Of a DNA stretch of 64,000 nt, positions 1 through 10,762 are shown one piece after another. The stretch comes from Chrysemys picta bellii (Eukaryota > Chordata > Testudines > Emydidae), in assembly GCF_011386835.1 (NCBI RefSeq), contig NC_088800.1, forward strand, positions 60,355,439-60,419,438, given 5' to 3'. Below the pieces are notes generated by a model, which had not been told where the DNA came from, did not search any database, and saw only the letters and a program-made list of their open reading frames with translations. The translations under genes and the position numbers were made by a program. Position 1 is the stretch's first letter. Every line of letters begins with the position of its first letter.

Positions 1-3000
1 ATTCCAGCAGCTGAGAGGTTAGGGGGACAAAATTGTAGATGCCTAAAAGTCAGGCCATAGAAAAGAGGCAAGTGACAGAGAATAAGTACTATTCTATCAA
101 CATTAATCTTAAAATAAAAACAGAGTCAAAAAGCCTTTTGAAAAATAAATATATGAACACTTTATGGTTCTCAAGCAAGAATTGCAAGTATCTTTTGAAG
201 AATTACATTATCACTTGGCAAATATATTATCTGATATTTCCTTTAAATTAAAATATTTTGATAATGAAATCAAGATGTAAATCTACATTTAAAAATAGAG
301 TTAAGGTAATTGATTGTGATACAGTATGCATTTCTTTACACTTTATAAAATGCATTAATTTATTATGTGGGCATTGTACGATTTATTATTTCCTCAACAC
401 ACTATTTCCCTGTTTTTAAGTGCTTGGACTTTATAAATGATGTGATGGGATGTGATATTTTATGTCCTGGGCCACTATATATTAGTCTGAGTTGACACCA
501 TGTCATCTGCTATGTTGTATAATCGTGTATGGAATATGTAATATTATATTACAATGTGGAGAGTTGGATATGGAAAATGGAGGAGAGCCTTGGAGGGAAA
601 TTGTCATTTTTCACTTTTATCTTCAACTGAAGTGAAGATCTGATTTGGTTTTTTAGCACGATAGCTAGGAAATTAAATTGTGTGTTATATGGAGTCAGTT
701 TTGAAGCACTGTATGATGGGTTGCTTCGAAAACTTGATTTTAGTATTTCAGTGTTGTCATTTGCAGCCTCTGCATTTTTAACAATGTATTCTGTATTACT
801 TTAGCCACAAACCTTGTACGTACAAGTAGACATTTTAGAAGGTACTATTTCATTGCTTAGGTCAGAAGGCATAATGCACCATGTTGGAGATGATAGTTCT
901 GTTAAAGAACTAAATAACAGGTAAGGCAAGAGAAAATTGGGGTACTGTACCCACTTAAGAGAGAGAGACATTGCTGAACAGTATTAATATAATACATTCT
1001 TCACTTTTGATAGAGTAGTTCCATAAAATAAGTGCTTGAGCAAACTTTCCTGCGGTGAGTCGTATTTGATTTTAATAAGTAAAAATCGGTGTTAAACAGA
1101 GAATGTATTTACTTCCATAAAAAAGTACTTTGTTAGGATTAAGTACTGCACACTGGAAACCATTTGCAGTGCACATCATACCCAATTTTATCAAACAGTA
1201 AACTATCGTCAGTCTTAACTATAGTACTCCTACCGCCACTCTCAGAACAAGGATTATTCTGAATAGAGTTTTCCTAACCAAAACAGTTCTGACTGATTTA
1301 ACATGATAGGCTTGCTTTATCCTTTTTTGATATTTATTTTGCTTTATCCTTTTACCCGATGGCTTTATTCACTGTCTTTATCTTTATCTCTCCATGTATT
1401 TATGTTGTGACAATCACTGTGGTGTCCACACACTTCAATTTAGGTAATGTAGTGACTGGGGGAGAAATAATATGTAGAGCCTATTCTTCCCTGTTAGGCC
1501 TACCTCAACCTAGCTTTTCTGAATCAGAGACTGGGAACAGGTGTCTATTTTCACTTTTTCTGGGGACAGTAAGCCAAAACTCTGCAGGATCTGAACGCTA
1601 ACTTGGCAGAAGTTTGAATCTGTATAATTCCTCTCCCATCCAGTGTTTGGATGATTGTCAGAAGATTATCCAGCCTCCTTTTGACACCTTAGAGTTTTTT
1701 CCCCTCCTTCCCTCTCTTCCTCTGCCTCTTGACCCAATCAGATCCTTATCCCTTTCTTCTGATCCTCTAACTTTCTCTCTTAAACACCCTCTCTGACCCT
1801 TAACAGGCCCTCTACTTTGGGCAGTAGGCCATGTGGACTGGGGTCTCAGATATGTACATTTTTTCTGTTCTTTGGGGGGCTCGATGGAGCTGTTAAATTG
1901 TGTTCAGATCTTATGCATGCTCAGAAAGGCCTAGCCCCCTTTCTTCCACCAATGCATTGTGCTCTTAAGGCAATCAGAAGCTCCACACCTAGTACAACTA
2001 TAAAGATAGCCACAGAGAAGTTGTGGAGACATTTAGGTGGATTTCAGTAGAAGCATAAAACTGAGTGGGATATTTATCAACGAAACCTTAAAAGAAGACC
2101 AGGATTAGTTTGAAATTTGAAATGTTATTGTGATTTGCCTCATTTCTCACACAAAACCGGTTCAGCCATCTGCAATAAAACTGCTTCCATGTTGTGCTGT
2201 GGAATCCAGATAAAGCATGGTCATCGTGAGGGTTGGAATGACGTTTGGGAAGGGGATTTTTATTGCTGACACACAGATCCCAGTGTGAGTACATGTCTAT
2301 GACTGGTTTCAATTGGTCAGTTATTTTAATAGCATTTTTTATAATCCAGACTTTCTATTGCACTTTCCTTACTTTTATTTCTGTATGCTACCGTTCCAGT
2401 TTTATTTGACCATTACTGTTTTATTGAAGTCTCTTGATTAAAAACCAGTTGGTTTATGATTTAAAAGTAACTGAGAACATTTGTCCATTGCATAATCATT
2501 GAAACAAATATTGAAATTTGATATTTAGAGAGGGACTGGATAATTTTAAGGTCACCAAATATTGTAACAGTAACACAAACGTTTAATTTAAATAAAATAT
2601 TATTCTTCAGAGACTTAATTGATCAGCTATGTCAGTCAAGAAGGAATTTTATCTATATGTCCAATATTGCACAGTGTAGTTTCATAGCAGATTCTGACCT
2701 TCTTTTGAAACATCTAGTATTAACCATTTCAGGATATTCAGACATTCAATGGGATAGTTCATGATATGATCTAATGTGGCTATTCCTAAATTCCCTCACT
2801 ATGAGAGTAAAACTTAGGTCCTAAAGATGTAAAGAACGTATCTTGGAGAGGGGATTTGGAGAGAGTGCAGGGTAAACTAGAAGGCCAATAAATAATACAT
2901 ATAGGGATGTAACTGCAGATCTAACTAGCTGGAGGAAATTGCTTATGACAGCACAGAATATATCTGACTCTTGTATCTTACTACCACGTAAGAAGCTTGG

Positions 3001-5559
3001 ACAGAAGCTTCAAAAGACTCAGCTGAATTCAAGCATGCTTTTTTGTTTCAGTAAGCACTGTAAATTCACTTAAGTGAACTGGGAAATATAGTATCTGTTT
3101 TTATTTGTTTTCTTTATTTGAGAAATGTATTGTGAAGCTGCAGGGACCATAAGTTAAGAAGTTATTTGAACCATCTGAGAAGGACTGAAGTGTTCAAAAG
3201 AGAGTGCCTTAATAAACGTGATATTGTTTATTCTACCAAAGTCTTTGCTGAGTCCTTAGAAGGGAAATGAGAGTACTGCAAGATAGACACTAAATCTAAC
3301 TGATCCAAGTTTCACTGCTAAGACTATTTCCTACCTGTTTATCAGGCTTTTAAAAAATGTGCTATTTGAATTTGCCTTGTTCAACACTAATTTTTCATTT
3401 ATTTTGGTTTCCCATACATTAGCACATATGATGGGTTTTCTCCATGCCCATCTTCATCCTACCCAGGGAAGGCCAGTCCAACCACCCTTTCTTTCTGCAG
3501 AGCTCTCCTTCATTATGCCTGTGAAACGTTTCTTTGGATTGAGTGCTGGTAATTTAGTTGATTTTCTTTGTACAAACTCAAGCACTGCTCTGGGAATCAG
3601 ACCACAGGAAGCATATATGCAAAACCAGTGACCATTTGGCTTCCTATGCTCTTCTGATATCCCCCTTGCTCCTTCCACTTGCTCAGCATCTCTGTGATGC
3701 AATGAGTGACTCCCAAACCTGGCTTTCCCACAGTGCAGGAGTGAGCAGGAATCTTTGTTTTTTTTCCTAGTTGGTGATGCCTTTAACTTGCAAATCTTTT
3801 CAATAAGTTCCCAATTGTGTCTCACTTACATAATAAATTAATGCATTTGACATAAAAGACTAGTAGTATAAATAAAAGTTTCAACTTCCCTTTGCTGTCT
3901 ATCTATTTAGGTGTCTGAGAGTTGAACATTTATTAACATAAGATACTTGTCTCTCTCTTTTACACCTTTGCAAGAAACTCAGCTACTGTATGCATTGTTG
4001 TATTTGTATTATTTAATCTTTGTCACTTGACCAAGACTAGTGCTTTGCTATCTGAACACATTCTGTGTATTCATTGTTGTCTTTAAACTGAATAAATGGT
4101 ATGATTTGTGGCCACTTTCCCTTTACAACACTGAACACAGATTTTTATTTTTTATTTTTTAAAGTGTAGGCAGCTAGAATAGAACTGAAAAATAATGATA
4201 GTCCGTATAGGATTAGCCACAACTGTTTAAATAAAAAAGGCATTTCTGCTATGAGATCCCAGCTAAGTAAACACTAGAGAAATTGTAAGATATCTTATGG
4301 CTTCAATGACATGGGCTTCTACTTTCCTGAGGGCAAGAACTCATATCAGTGCTATTAACTTTGCAGTGTATTGCCGTCTGTGTGGGGTGATGAAATGTGC
4401 AAAAAGGAATGAATGATTGATAGGATGAGGTTCTCCCAAAGTAGGAGTAGACTGCTTGGAAGCTTTCTTTAATATCATATTTTTATATACAACTGTGGGT
4501 CAACCTGGGCCTTGCATATACAATGTCTGACCCTAGTACAGAAGAACTATTGATTTGTGTTCAAAAAGCCAGCCACCTGAATGATTTATTAATGCAACTA
4601 CGCAGCACTCAAATGCTCTGTAGGTGGGCTAAGACTATTACACAATTTCCTTTCTTTTATGTGTATGTTTCTAGCTTCCACACTCAACCCTTAAAGTTTA
4701 TCTAAGATTTTTATTAGACTGTGAGAGATCAAGTTAGTGCAAGTGGAGTAGTTTGTTTTTCTACATGTGTGCTCACCTTGGTTTTGTATACAGTGCTAAT
4801 TTTATAACAAAGTCCTGCAAAGCTACAGCTCTTCTGAAACATCTATCGGTTATTTGAATTGAATGTCTATTTGAACACATAGAAATGTTATAGAAACACC
4901 ATTGCAGATACTTTGGCTATTAGCCAGGATCGCAACTTTTACACCAAAAAGAGAGAACTTTGATTAGAACAGTTTTGCTACATCAGGCAAATTCCCTCAA
5001 TATGATCCATTATTTCACACACTTCAACCCTAACTCTGACACCCTTTTGCCCTCCTGTACACACACGTTACCAGATTATTTCCCCTAACACTAGTAATGT
5101 GGATGTTGGGGGTAGTAGTTGGTTGTGCTAGAAAGGTTGATCTGGTAACATTTTGTGCGCAGAAGGCCAATTAAAGTGCATGAAGGAGGGTATCCCTAGG
5201 GGAGCAGAGTTAAGGTTGTGGTGCCTGGTTTGTGGTATACAGTAGCTGTGGTAATAGTAAGGTGTGTGTGCTTCAGGCAGGAGGAGTAGAAGGTATGTAT
5301 TGTTGTATTGTTTAACTTCTCATTTCTTTGCTTTTATGGGTTTTTTGTGTAAGTTATATTTTATGTAGCAGTACTTAACTGTTCCACAATGTATTTTTGT
5401 TTTGTTTTTTAAATATCCTAGGGTATTTTTCATGCATAATTGAAGATGAAGCTTTGGTGAGGGAAGTGTGGGCAGAGTTCTGGATGTTAGATGTACTGAT
5501 GAAAAATGTTTTCTGTCAGCAGCGTCTCAGGAAAACCCCCTATATTCCAATTTAGTATC
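1..5559. other. AT-rich noncoding DNA, nothing recognised
   Basis: I see no gene, RNA gene or recognisable transposon here. The longest open frame (3454-3825, minus strand, 123 codons) has no familiar motif, overlaps other short frames and has no intron-exon context, so I treat it as chance. A pyrimidine-rich patch lies near 1670-1800. Old unrecognised repeats are possible. Confidence 0.5.
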
Positions 5560-5567
5560 TGCTATAG

Positions 5568-5903
5568 CAGGGGTCGGCAACGTTCGGCACGCGGCTCGCC
5601 AGGGTAAGCACCCTGGCTGGCCGGGCCAGTTTTATTTACCTGCTGACGCGGCAGGTTCGGCCGATCGCGGCCCCCACTGACTGCGGTTCGCCGTCCCGGG
5701 CCAATGGGGGCGGCGAGAAGCGACGCGGGCGAGCGATGTGCTGGCCATGGCTTCTCGCCGCCCCCATTGGCCCGGGACAACGAACCGCGGCTAGTGGGGG
5801 CCGCGATCGGCCGAACCTGCCGAGTCAGCAGGTAAATAAAACTGGCCCGGCCCGCCAGGGTGCTTACCCTGGCGAGCCGCGTGCCGAACGTTGCCGACCC
5901 CTG
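5568..5903. mobile_element. Palindromic hAT-type MITE with perfect 8-bp target duplication
   Basis: This GC-rich element of 336 bp reads CAGGGGTCGGCAACGTTCGG at its left end and the reverse complement at its right end. Homology continues inward, so nearly the whole element is two arms of about 150 bp around a short centre near 5735-5760. It is flanked by identical copies of TGCTATAG (5560-5567 and 5904-5911). The 8-bp duplication and CAG...CTG ends are typical of hAT elements. It carries no transposase, so it is non-autonomous. The perfect duplication and well-matched arms suggest a fairly recent insertion. The open frames inside it on both strands are by-products of its GC content. Confidence 0.88.
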
Positions 5904-6334
5904 TGCTATAGGATAAAAACAAACAGAAAAGTAAAGCTCCTGACGTGGGGAAGGCTTTGGGTGTGCCCAGCCCCCACCAATTAGGCTTCTGTTCACAACA
6001 CAGACTTTCCCTTATATGTGAATAATAGCTAAAAATGGCTCTGAATCCAATATTTAAACTCCCGCTACTCCCCCGCGCCAACAGAAAGCCCATTTTATCA
6101 GATTTACTCAGGATTCCCTTCTCTGCCAAATCTTGTGTGTGTATATATATAGACAATGGTTTTTTTGAAAGCCTCAGTCAACAATGAAAGCTAGGAATGC
6201 CAAGGACAAATTTCATCTAGAGCTCAAATTCAAAATTTCCTTTTCTCTTAAAGAAAAAAATCCACATAGAAATTTCAAAGGGCATAAAAACTAGTCCTAG
6301 ATGACATTTCACATCCATTGGCCCCTACTTATTG

Positions 6335-6538
6335 GGTATATCTACACTGCAAATAAGGTGAGTTTTTAGCTTGGGTTAGTAGCTTGAGTTAAAGTTTATA
6401 AAGGAGCCTAGGGTTGACCCTGAGCGACTAACTCAAGTTAAAAGCCAAGTTCCTGTATCTTCATTGCTATTTTAACCTGAGTTAGCTAATGAGGGTTAAT
6501 TTAAAAACAAAACTTTTATTTTCAGTGTAGATATAGAA
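6335..6538. mobile_element. MITE with TATATCTACACTG terminal inverted repeats
   Basis: The left end carries TATATCTACACTGC and the right end CAGTGTAGATATA, its reverse complement. The interior is rich in short inverted motifs such as GAGTTAAA and TAACTCAA. The ends resemble the TCTACAC-type termini of Harbinger-like MITEs elsewhere in the window, but I could not define a target duplication. No coding capacity is visible. Bases 6384-6406 inside it reappear inverted in the insertion at 9450-9592. Confidence 0.65.
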
Positions 6539-6775
6539 ATGGGAATGTATGGCCTATTCTAAGCTCACTTGACAATGCATTTTAATTAGGGAGTTTTTAC
6601 TGGGCACCTCTATAATACACAGATTCCTTGCAGAGCTATTTGTTAGAACTATTGGGATAAAATAAATACTTGTATGGGAGTTTGTTTAATCTCAACCATG
6701 TTAACTCAGGTTTCTGATCTGCATGTTATCAATTTTGTAACATGATAAACCTTTGGGAAAAGAGTTAGGGGTTAT

Positions 6776-6900
6776 AGTACTACTGGTATTAGAGATAGGA
6801 CACATAATTTGCTGGTGAGGTAAATACTAAAGGTTTGGTCACATTTTAAATGCTGTATGGATTTGATTTACTTCATAATGAGGAGAAAGGTGAGATTTGG
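6776..6900 (+). repeat. Source-like arm of a 125-bp inverted duplication
   Basis: This segment matches the reverse complement of 9447-9571 at 121 of 125 positions with no gaps. I do not recognise it as a transposon family, and it sits in otherwise plain AT-rich DNA. The partner at 9.45 kb is bounded by short direct repeats, so this copy is more likely the original and the other the derived copy. Both could instead come from a third locus. Confidence 0.75.
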
Positions 6901-7750
6901 TAATGGAAATTGTGGTCTTAAGTTTTAGATGCTTTTGAAAATCCTATGCACTGAGTACAAAAATGGAAGGTGGATTAGTCTGATTAGTCCAGTAAGCTTT
7001 CACCAATGGGAACCTGAGGTTAAATCCTAATTTTAAGTCACATGCTAAAAATAAGAGGTGGTTTCAATCACTGTGTATGATTTTCACAAAATTGTATAAA
7101 ACTCAGCATGCTTGACATTAATGAAAACCTAAGGCTCGAGAGAACAAGGCTGGTGCAGGTCACACTGGTGGTGTTTTTCCATAGTTGTGTGAAGAAGCTG
7201 GCCTACTCACTGTTTGACTTAAACCAGTGCTATTTGTCCCTTTCTTTCTTCTGCACTACATTCTCTTTCAATTTATTTGTGAGAAAGGAAAAGTTAATTT
7301 AGTAAAAATTACCAGGCCGGTCATCCTTTTAAAAATTCAAGTCCATCTCTGTTGCCCAATAGCTCACCATCTGGCTTGCAATGTTTTTAAAAAATCCAAA
7401 CAAAAGCTTGTCTTGTCTATTCTAATGTAACTGAAAAAATAGCACTGAGTTACTGGAATCCTAAACCTGTTGCTAGAGAGGAAGTGTCAAGGGATCTAGT
7501 CCACAATCAGGATGTTAGCCAAGGATGCAGTAAGAGAGGAAGCTAGCAGATCAACATAACACATCCATGACTAAATTAGAGTAGTTCCAAATAATATACT
7601 TCTGTAAATTCCAAAGGATCTCTCCTAAATACTTTTTTAAAATATACTAATATTTTTTTTATTTCTTCCCATATCACTCAGGGAGATCGAATATTTTTAA
7701 CTTAGCATTGCTATGTTTTCTTATTACCCAAATTTGTTCCCACTTTTTAA

Positions 7751-7872
7751 GGGAGCTGGAACAATTTTTTTAGTGGGGGTGCCGAGAGCCATTGAATCAA
7801 ATTGTAAACTCTGTATATGATGGAAACCCCTTCAAGCCAGGGGGTGTGGCAGCACCTCTAGTTCCAGAACCT
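7751..7872 (+). repeat. Short dispersed repeat with GCTGGAAC ends, copy 1
   Basis: It begins GGGAGCTGGAACAATTTTTT and ends near CTCTAGTTCCAGAACC, so its ends are roughly inverted repeats of each other. The same 100-120-bp unit recurs at 21801-21920 and 52757-52852, with the shared middle block AGAGCCATTGAA in this copy. It is probably a short hAT-like MITE, but no target duplication is clear. Confidence 0.6.
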
Positions 7873-7984
7873 ATGCCACTTCTAATTTTTCAGTTCACTT
7901 TGTAATATTTTCCCTAGGCATACGTGTTCGAACAAAAACAACAAGGAGTCTGGTGGCACCTTAAAGACTAACAGATTTATTTGG

Positions 7985-8026
7985 GCATAAGCTTTCGTGG
8001 GTAAAAACCTCACTTCTTCGGATGCA
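7985..8026 (-). ncRNA. Hammerhead ribozyme-like motif in PLE tail (degenerate)
   Basis: On the minus strand the order is GCAT, CCGAAGA, a hairpin GTGAGGT-TTT-ACCCAC with one bulged A, then GAAA, GC, TTAT, GC. A hammerhead core is CUGANGA, helix II, GAAA, then helix III and a cleavage site. This copy has C for U in the first box and CC where a UH cleavage dinucleotide is expected, so this copy is probably inactive. Hammerhead motifs are known from Penelope-like elements, which makes homology more likely than chance. Confidence 0.45.
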
Positions 8027-8124
8027 TAGAGTGAAAGTTACAGATGCAGGCATTATATACTGACACATGGAGAGCAGGGAGTTACTTCGCAAGTGGAGAA
8101 CCAGTGTTGACAGGGCCAATTCAA

Positions 8125-8475
8125 TCAGGGTGGATGTAGTCCACTCCCAATAATAGATGAGGAGGTGTCAATTCCAGGAGAGGAAAAGCTGCTTCTGTAA
8201 TGAGCCAGCCACTCCCAGTCCCTATTCAAGCACAGATTAATGGTGTTAAATTTGCAAATGAATTTTAGTTCTGCTGTTTCTCTTTGAAGTCTGTTTCTGA
8301 AGTTTTTTTGTTCAATGATAGTGACTTTTAAATCTGTAATAGAATGACCAGGGAGATTGAAGTGTTCACTTACTGGCTTTTGTATGTTACCATTCCCGAT
8401 GTCCGATTTGTGTCCATTTATTCTTTTGTGAAAAAAGGCACCATTGTACTTTTTCAGACATATATGAAATTTCAT
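8125..8475 (-). pseudogene. GIY-YIG endonuclease C-terminal fragment of a PLE
   Basis: The 116-residue frame lacks the N-terminal GIY and YIG strands but keeps later blocks: R18-I-N-G-H22 followed by KSD, VSEHF at 35-39, and RNRLQRE at 60-66 with a candidate catalytic glutamate at 66. The end of the frame runs to a stop with no internal interruption. In the family this domain nicks target DNA to prime reverse transcription. No reverse transcriptase and no promoter are present, so this is a dead 5'-truncated remnant. The Met start shown is only the first in frame. Confidence 0.65.
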
Positions 8476-8480
8476 GAAAG

Positions 8481-9436
8481 AGATGACATAATAATGACTA
8501 ATATGATATAAATGAATTTTACACCGGTCTTTATTTCAGAACATAAGACATGCACTTTAGAATCAATAAGATGTAATGATAAGGAAACACTTTAAAATGT
8601 ATGGACTTGGATTCATGCATTTAGAGAAAATAAACAAATATATATTATTCCCCATCTTCTCCCTATATTTGATGTTCACAGTGGGCACAATTTAAATGAA
8701 TTTATCGGTATGTAAAATATGCCTCATTTAAGTACACCACTACAACCCATGCTATTTCCCTCAGATGTATTATAGGAATTTTTGTTCACTTCATACTTCC
8801 TTCTTATATGTCCCTTACAGCTTCTCCTAACAGTCCTCCACCAGCTTTCTGTTTGCTCCCTTCACCAGAGCCTAATTAGTAAGGAACTGGAGATCTCCCC
8901 AGGAGCACCTTTTTTGCCCTTACAGAGCCCTGGGTGGTGATGTAAACCCACAGATTCTTCCAGAGAAGGGAAGCTTGTTTTCATCTGGATTGTAACCGCA
9001 TATGAGGCTACACATGCACATTTGCAGCAGAGCAATTCTATCAGCAGGCAACAGTGTGTTTATTTGGGAGGGTTTTTGCGTTGATGATTGTCTGGTTATG
9101 CTGAAAAAATGACAGGAGACATTAGAGATGGGTTTAATCAGGCCGCAACTTTATTATTAGCTAGATGTCTAGGGCTAACCCGGCAGATATAATGTGCAGT
9201 GCAGGTGAAAAAATTATGTCCCTCTAGCAGATCCAAATTCCAAGCGGGAGAGGAGGCTTCCACCAGCTCCCCCCACTTTTCATCCAGGTCCCTCCAGCAA
9301 TTCCCTTGCCGGGACCTTACCAACCCCCCCCCCACCCCCTCGTAGGAGGGGTTAAGGTTGGCTCCCTGCTGTACCAATCAGAGGAGTCCCCAACTGCCCC
9401 CGGCTTGCTCAATTACCAAGCACCTCTCCTTAATTC
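8481..9436. other. No gene; possible old repeat fragment at right
   Basis: Bases 8481-9110 are AT-rich and unassigned. From about 9120 the sequence GGGTTTAATCAGGCCGCAAC begins a more GC-balanced stretch that resembles DNA near 32404 (TTTAATTAGGCCACAAC), so both may belong to one dispersed repeat. A poly-C run lies at about 9326-9340. No coding frame is convincing. Confidence 0.4.
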
Positions 9437-9449
9437 CTTTTCCAAGCCA

Positions 9450-9592
9450 AATCTCACCTTTCTCCTCATTATGAAGTAAATCAAATCCATGCAGCATTTA
9501 AAATGTGACCAACCCTTTAGTATTTACCTCACCAGCACATTATGTGTCCTGTCTCTAATACCAGTAGTACTCCTTTGTAAACTTTAACTCAA
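9450..9592 (-). repeat. 143-bp insertion: inverted composite copy of 6384-6406 plus 6776-6900
   Basis: The insert is flanked by identical 13-bp direct repeats, CTTTTCCAAGCCA, at 9437-9449 and 9593-9605. Its reverse complement starts with a 23-bp match (22 identical) to 6384-6406 and then jumps to a 125-bp match (121 identical) to 6776-6900, leaving out 369 bp. The two blocks share the dinucleotide AG at the join. There is no poly-A tail. It is not a copy of any transposon family I recognise. A retroposed or template-switched copy of the nearby locus is the simplest reading. Confidence 0.8.
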
Positions 9593-9710
9593 CTTTTCCA
9601 AGCCATTTTTCCATTCTTTTGTGCCTTCATTTATGGAGTACCTGCACTGAACATCCGTTATACACTTAAATAAAGAGTTGTAACATATGGCCTACCGCCC
9701 ATCATGCTAT

Positions 9711-9900
9711 GGGGGGAGGGATAGCTCAGTGGTTTGAGCATTGGCCTGCTAAACCCAGGGTTGTGAGCCCCCTCCTTGAGGGGGCCATTTAGGGATCTGG
9801 GGCAAAAATCTGTCTGGGGATTGGTCCTGCTTTGAGCAGGGAGTTGGACTAGATGACCTCCTGAGGTCCCTTCCAACCCTGATATTCTATGATTTTATGA
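9711..9900 (+). mobile_element. tRNA-headed SINE with CR1-like tail
   Basis: The head reads GGATAGCTCAGTGGTTTGAG, an A-box-like tRNA start, followed by GCATTGGCCTGCTAAACCCA and a decayed B box near 9762-9776 (GTTGTGAGCCCCCTCC, where GTTCAATCC would be expected). The 3' part (GGACTAGATGACCTCCTGAG and the ATTCTATGATTTTATGA end) is the CR1 LINE 3' terminus in sense. This composition matches the tortoise polIII SINEs that use the CR1 machinery. The B-box change suggests this copy is not transcribable. It is not a functional tRNA gene. Confidence 0.85.
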
Positions 9901-9929
9901 AAAAAGAACAGGAGTACTTGTGGCACCTA
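9901..9929 (-). mobile_element. 29-bp PLE 3'-tail fragment
   Basis: AAGAACAGGAGTACTTGTGG followed by CACCT matches the left arm of the foldback PLE at 16587-16709 and corresponds to the 3' tail of a PLE read on the minus strand. It abuts the A-rich end of the SINE directly. It is either an extremely truncated insertion or the remnant of a deletion. Confidence 0.6.
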
Positions 9930-10584
9930 GCCCTCCTGAACCTGCTGTGAGGAAGGCGGAAAATATGGTGGTAAGGAGAAAATTCCTTCCCAGCCCCCTT
10001 TACTGGGGCAGTTATCATAATGCCCACAGCAAAAATAGTTAAACACCTGGCATATTTCTGACCTAGAGAGAGAGAGGGTGGGTGGGTGCTGCCCAGCCTG
10101 TTCTGAGTGACGGGGGGAAGGGCAAGCCCAGGCTGACCTTTTTAAACCCCTCATTCCTAGGTGGTGAGTCATCCACAACGCTGACTGCTTTTCCAGCAGT
10201 TTTATGTCTCCCCTCCTCCCCCAAGCCAGAAAACATTGCCCTCTTCTCCTGGTCAGCCAGACAAACCCCCACCCTACTTAAAGTGCAGGGCGGTGATTGT
10301 CAGGCAAAGCACAGAAAAGCCTCCCATGAACACATTAACAAAAATGATTATCACAGGCAAAATTTGTCACTTTTAACATTATTTATTTATATCATTTCCT
10401 TCTGTGAGATATAACTCTCTTAGACATGGGAGACATTTTTAATGTTTTATTGTTTGTTTGTTTGTTTTGTTTTTATTAACATAACATGCCTGTTTTACAT
10501 TCCTGGGATATTAAACAGGCTGTGGAAAATGTTTTTTAAAAACATAAAATTATTGGTTAAATAAAAATATTTGAAGGGAAAAAA
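9930..10584. other. No gene seen
   Basis: Several overlapping frames of 69-110 codons lie here (for example 10082-10414 plus), but they share no motif and have no splice context. A GTTTGTTTGTTTG run lies near 10450. I see no recognisable transposon. Confidence 0.4.
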
Positions 10585-10762
10585 CCTAGACTCTGAATAA
10601 AATATTTCAAAACATTCAAATGACTTAGGTGCCTAAGTTCCATTTTCAAAAATGACTTGAAAGATTTTTAATGGTATTTAGGCTCAGGAGGCTGTCTTAC
10701 TGAGAGTATGATTTAGGCTCCTAAGTGACTTAGATACTTTTGAAAAGTGTACTTAAGTCACA
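10585..10762. mobile_element. Palindromic MITE of the TTAGGCTCCTAAG family, copy 1
   Basis: The block contains ACTTAGGTGCCTAAGTTCC near its left side and TTTAGGCTCCTAAGTGACTT near its right, in inverted arrangement, with TTTTCAAAA-like motifs on both sides. The same motif set recurs at 17175-17372, 43463-44255 and 62821-62868. It is a non-coding palindromic MITE, superfamily unknown, with eroded ends. Confidence 0.6.

Larger units (their letters stand above)
7929..8476 (-). mobile_element. 5'-truncated Penelope-like element (3' end)
   Basis: Read on the minus strand this is a GIY-YIG-type reading-frame end (8475-8125), a 3' untranslated region and a tail containing GTTAGTCTTTAAGGTGCCAC. Tails of this kind recur as fragments at 9901-9929 and 16587-16709. 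The frame is open for 116 codons and resembles the C-terminal endonuclease region of Penelope-like retroelements. The reverse transcriptase part is absent, as expected for a 5'-truncated copy. A hammerhead-like core lies in the tail. No target duplication was identified. Confidence 0.7.

Noticed and set aside
3454..3825. 123-codon minus-strand frame
   Set aside because: No motif, no splice context, and an overlapping plus-strand frame of similar length. Chance is the best explanation.
6407..6775. An intron spliced out of the copy at 9.45 kb
   Set aside because: The 3' side ends in AG but the 5' side starts CC rather than GT, so splicing is not supported by the present sequence.
9718..9790. 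tRNA-like sequence with A box
   Set aside because: It is the head of a SINE. The B box is altered and no anticodon arm or acceptor stem closes properly.
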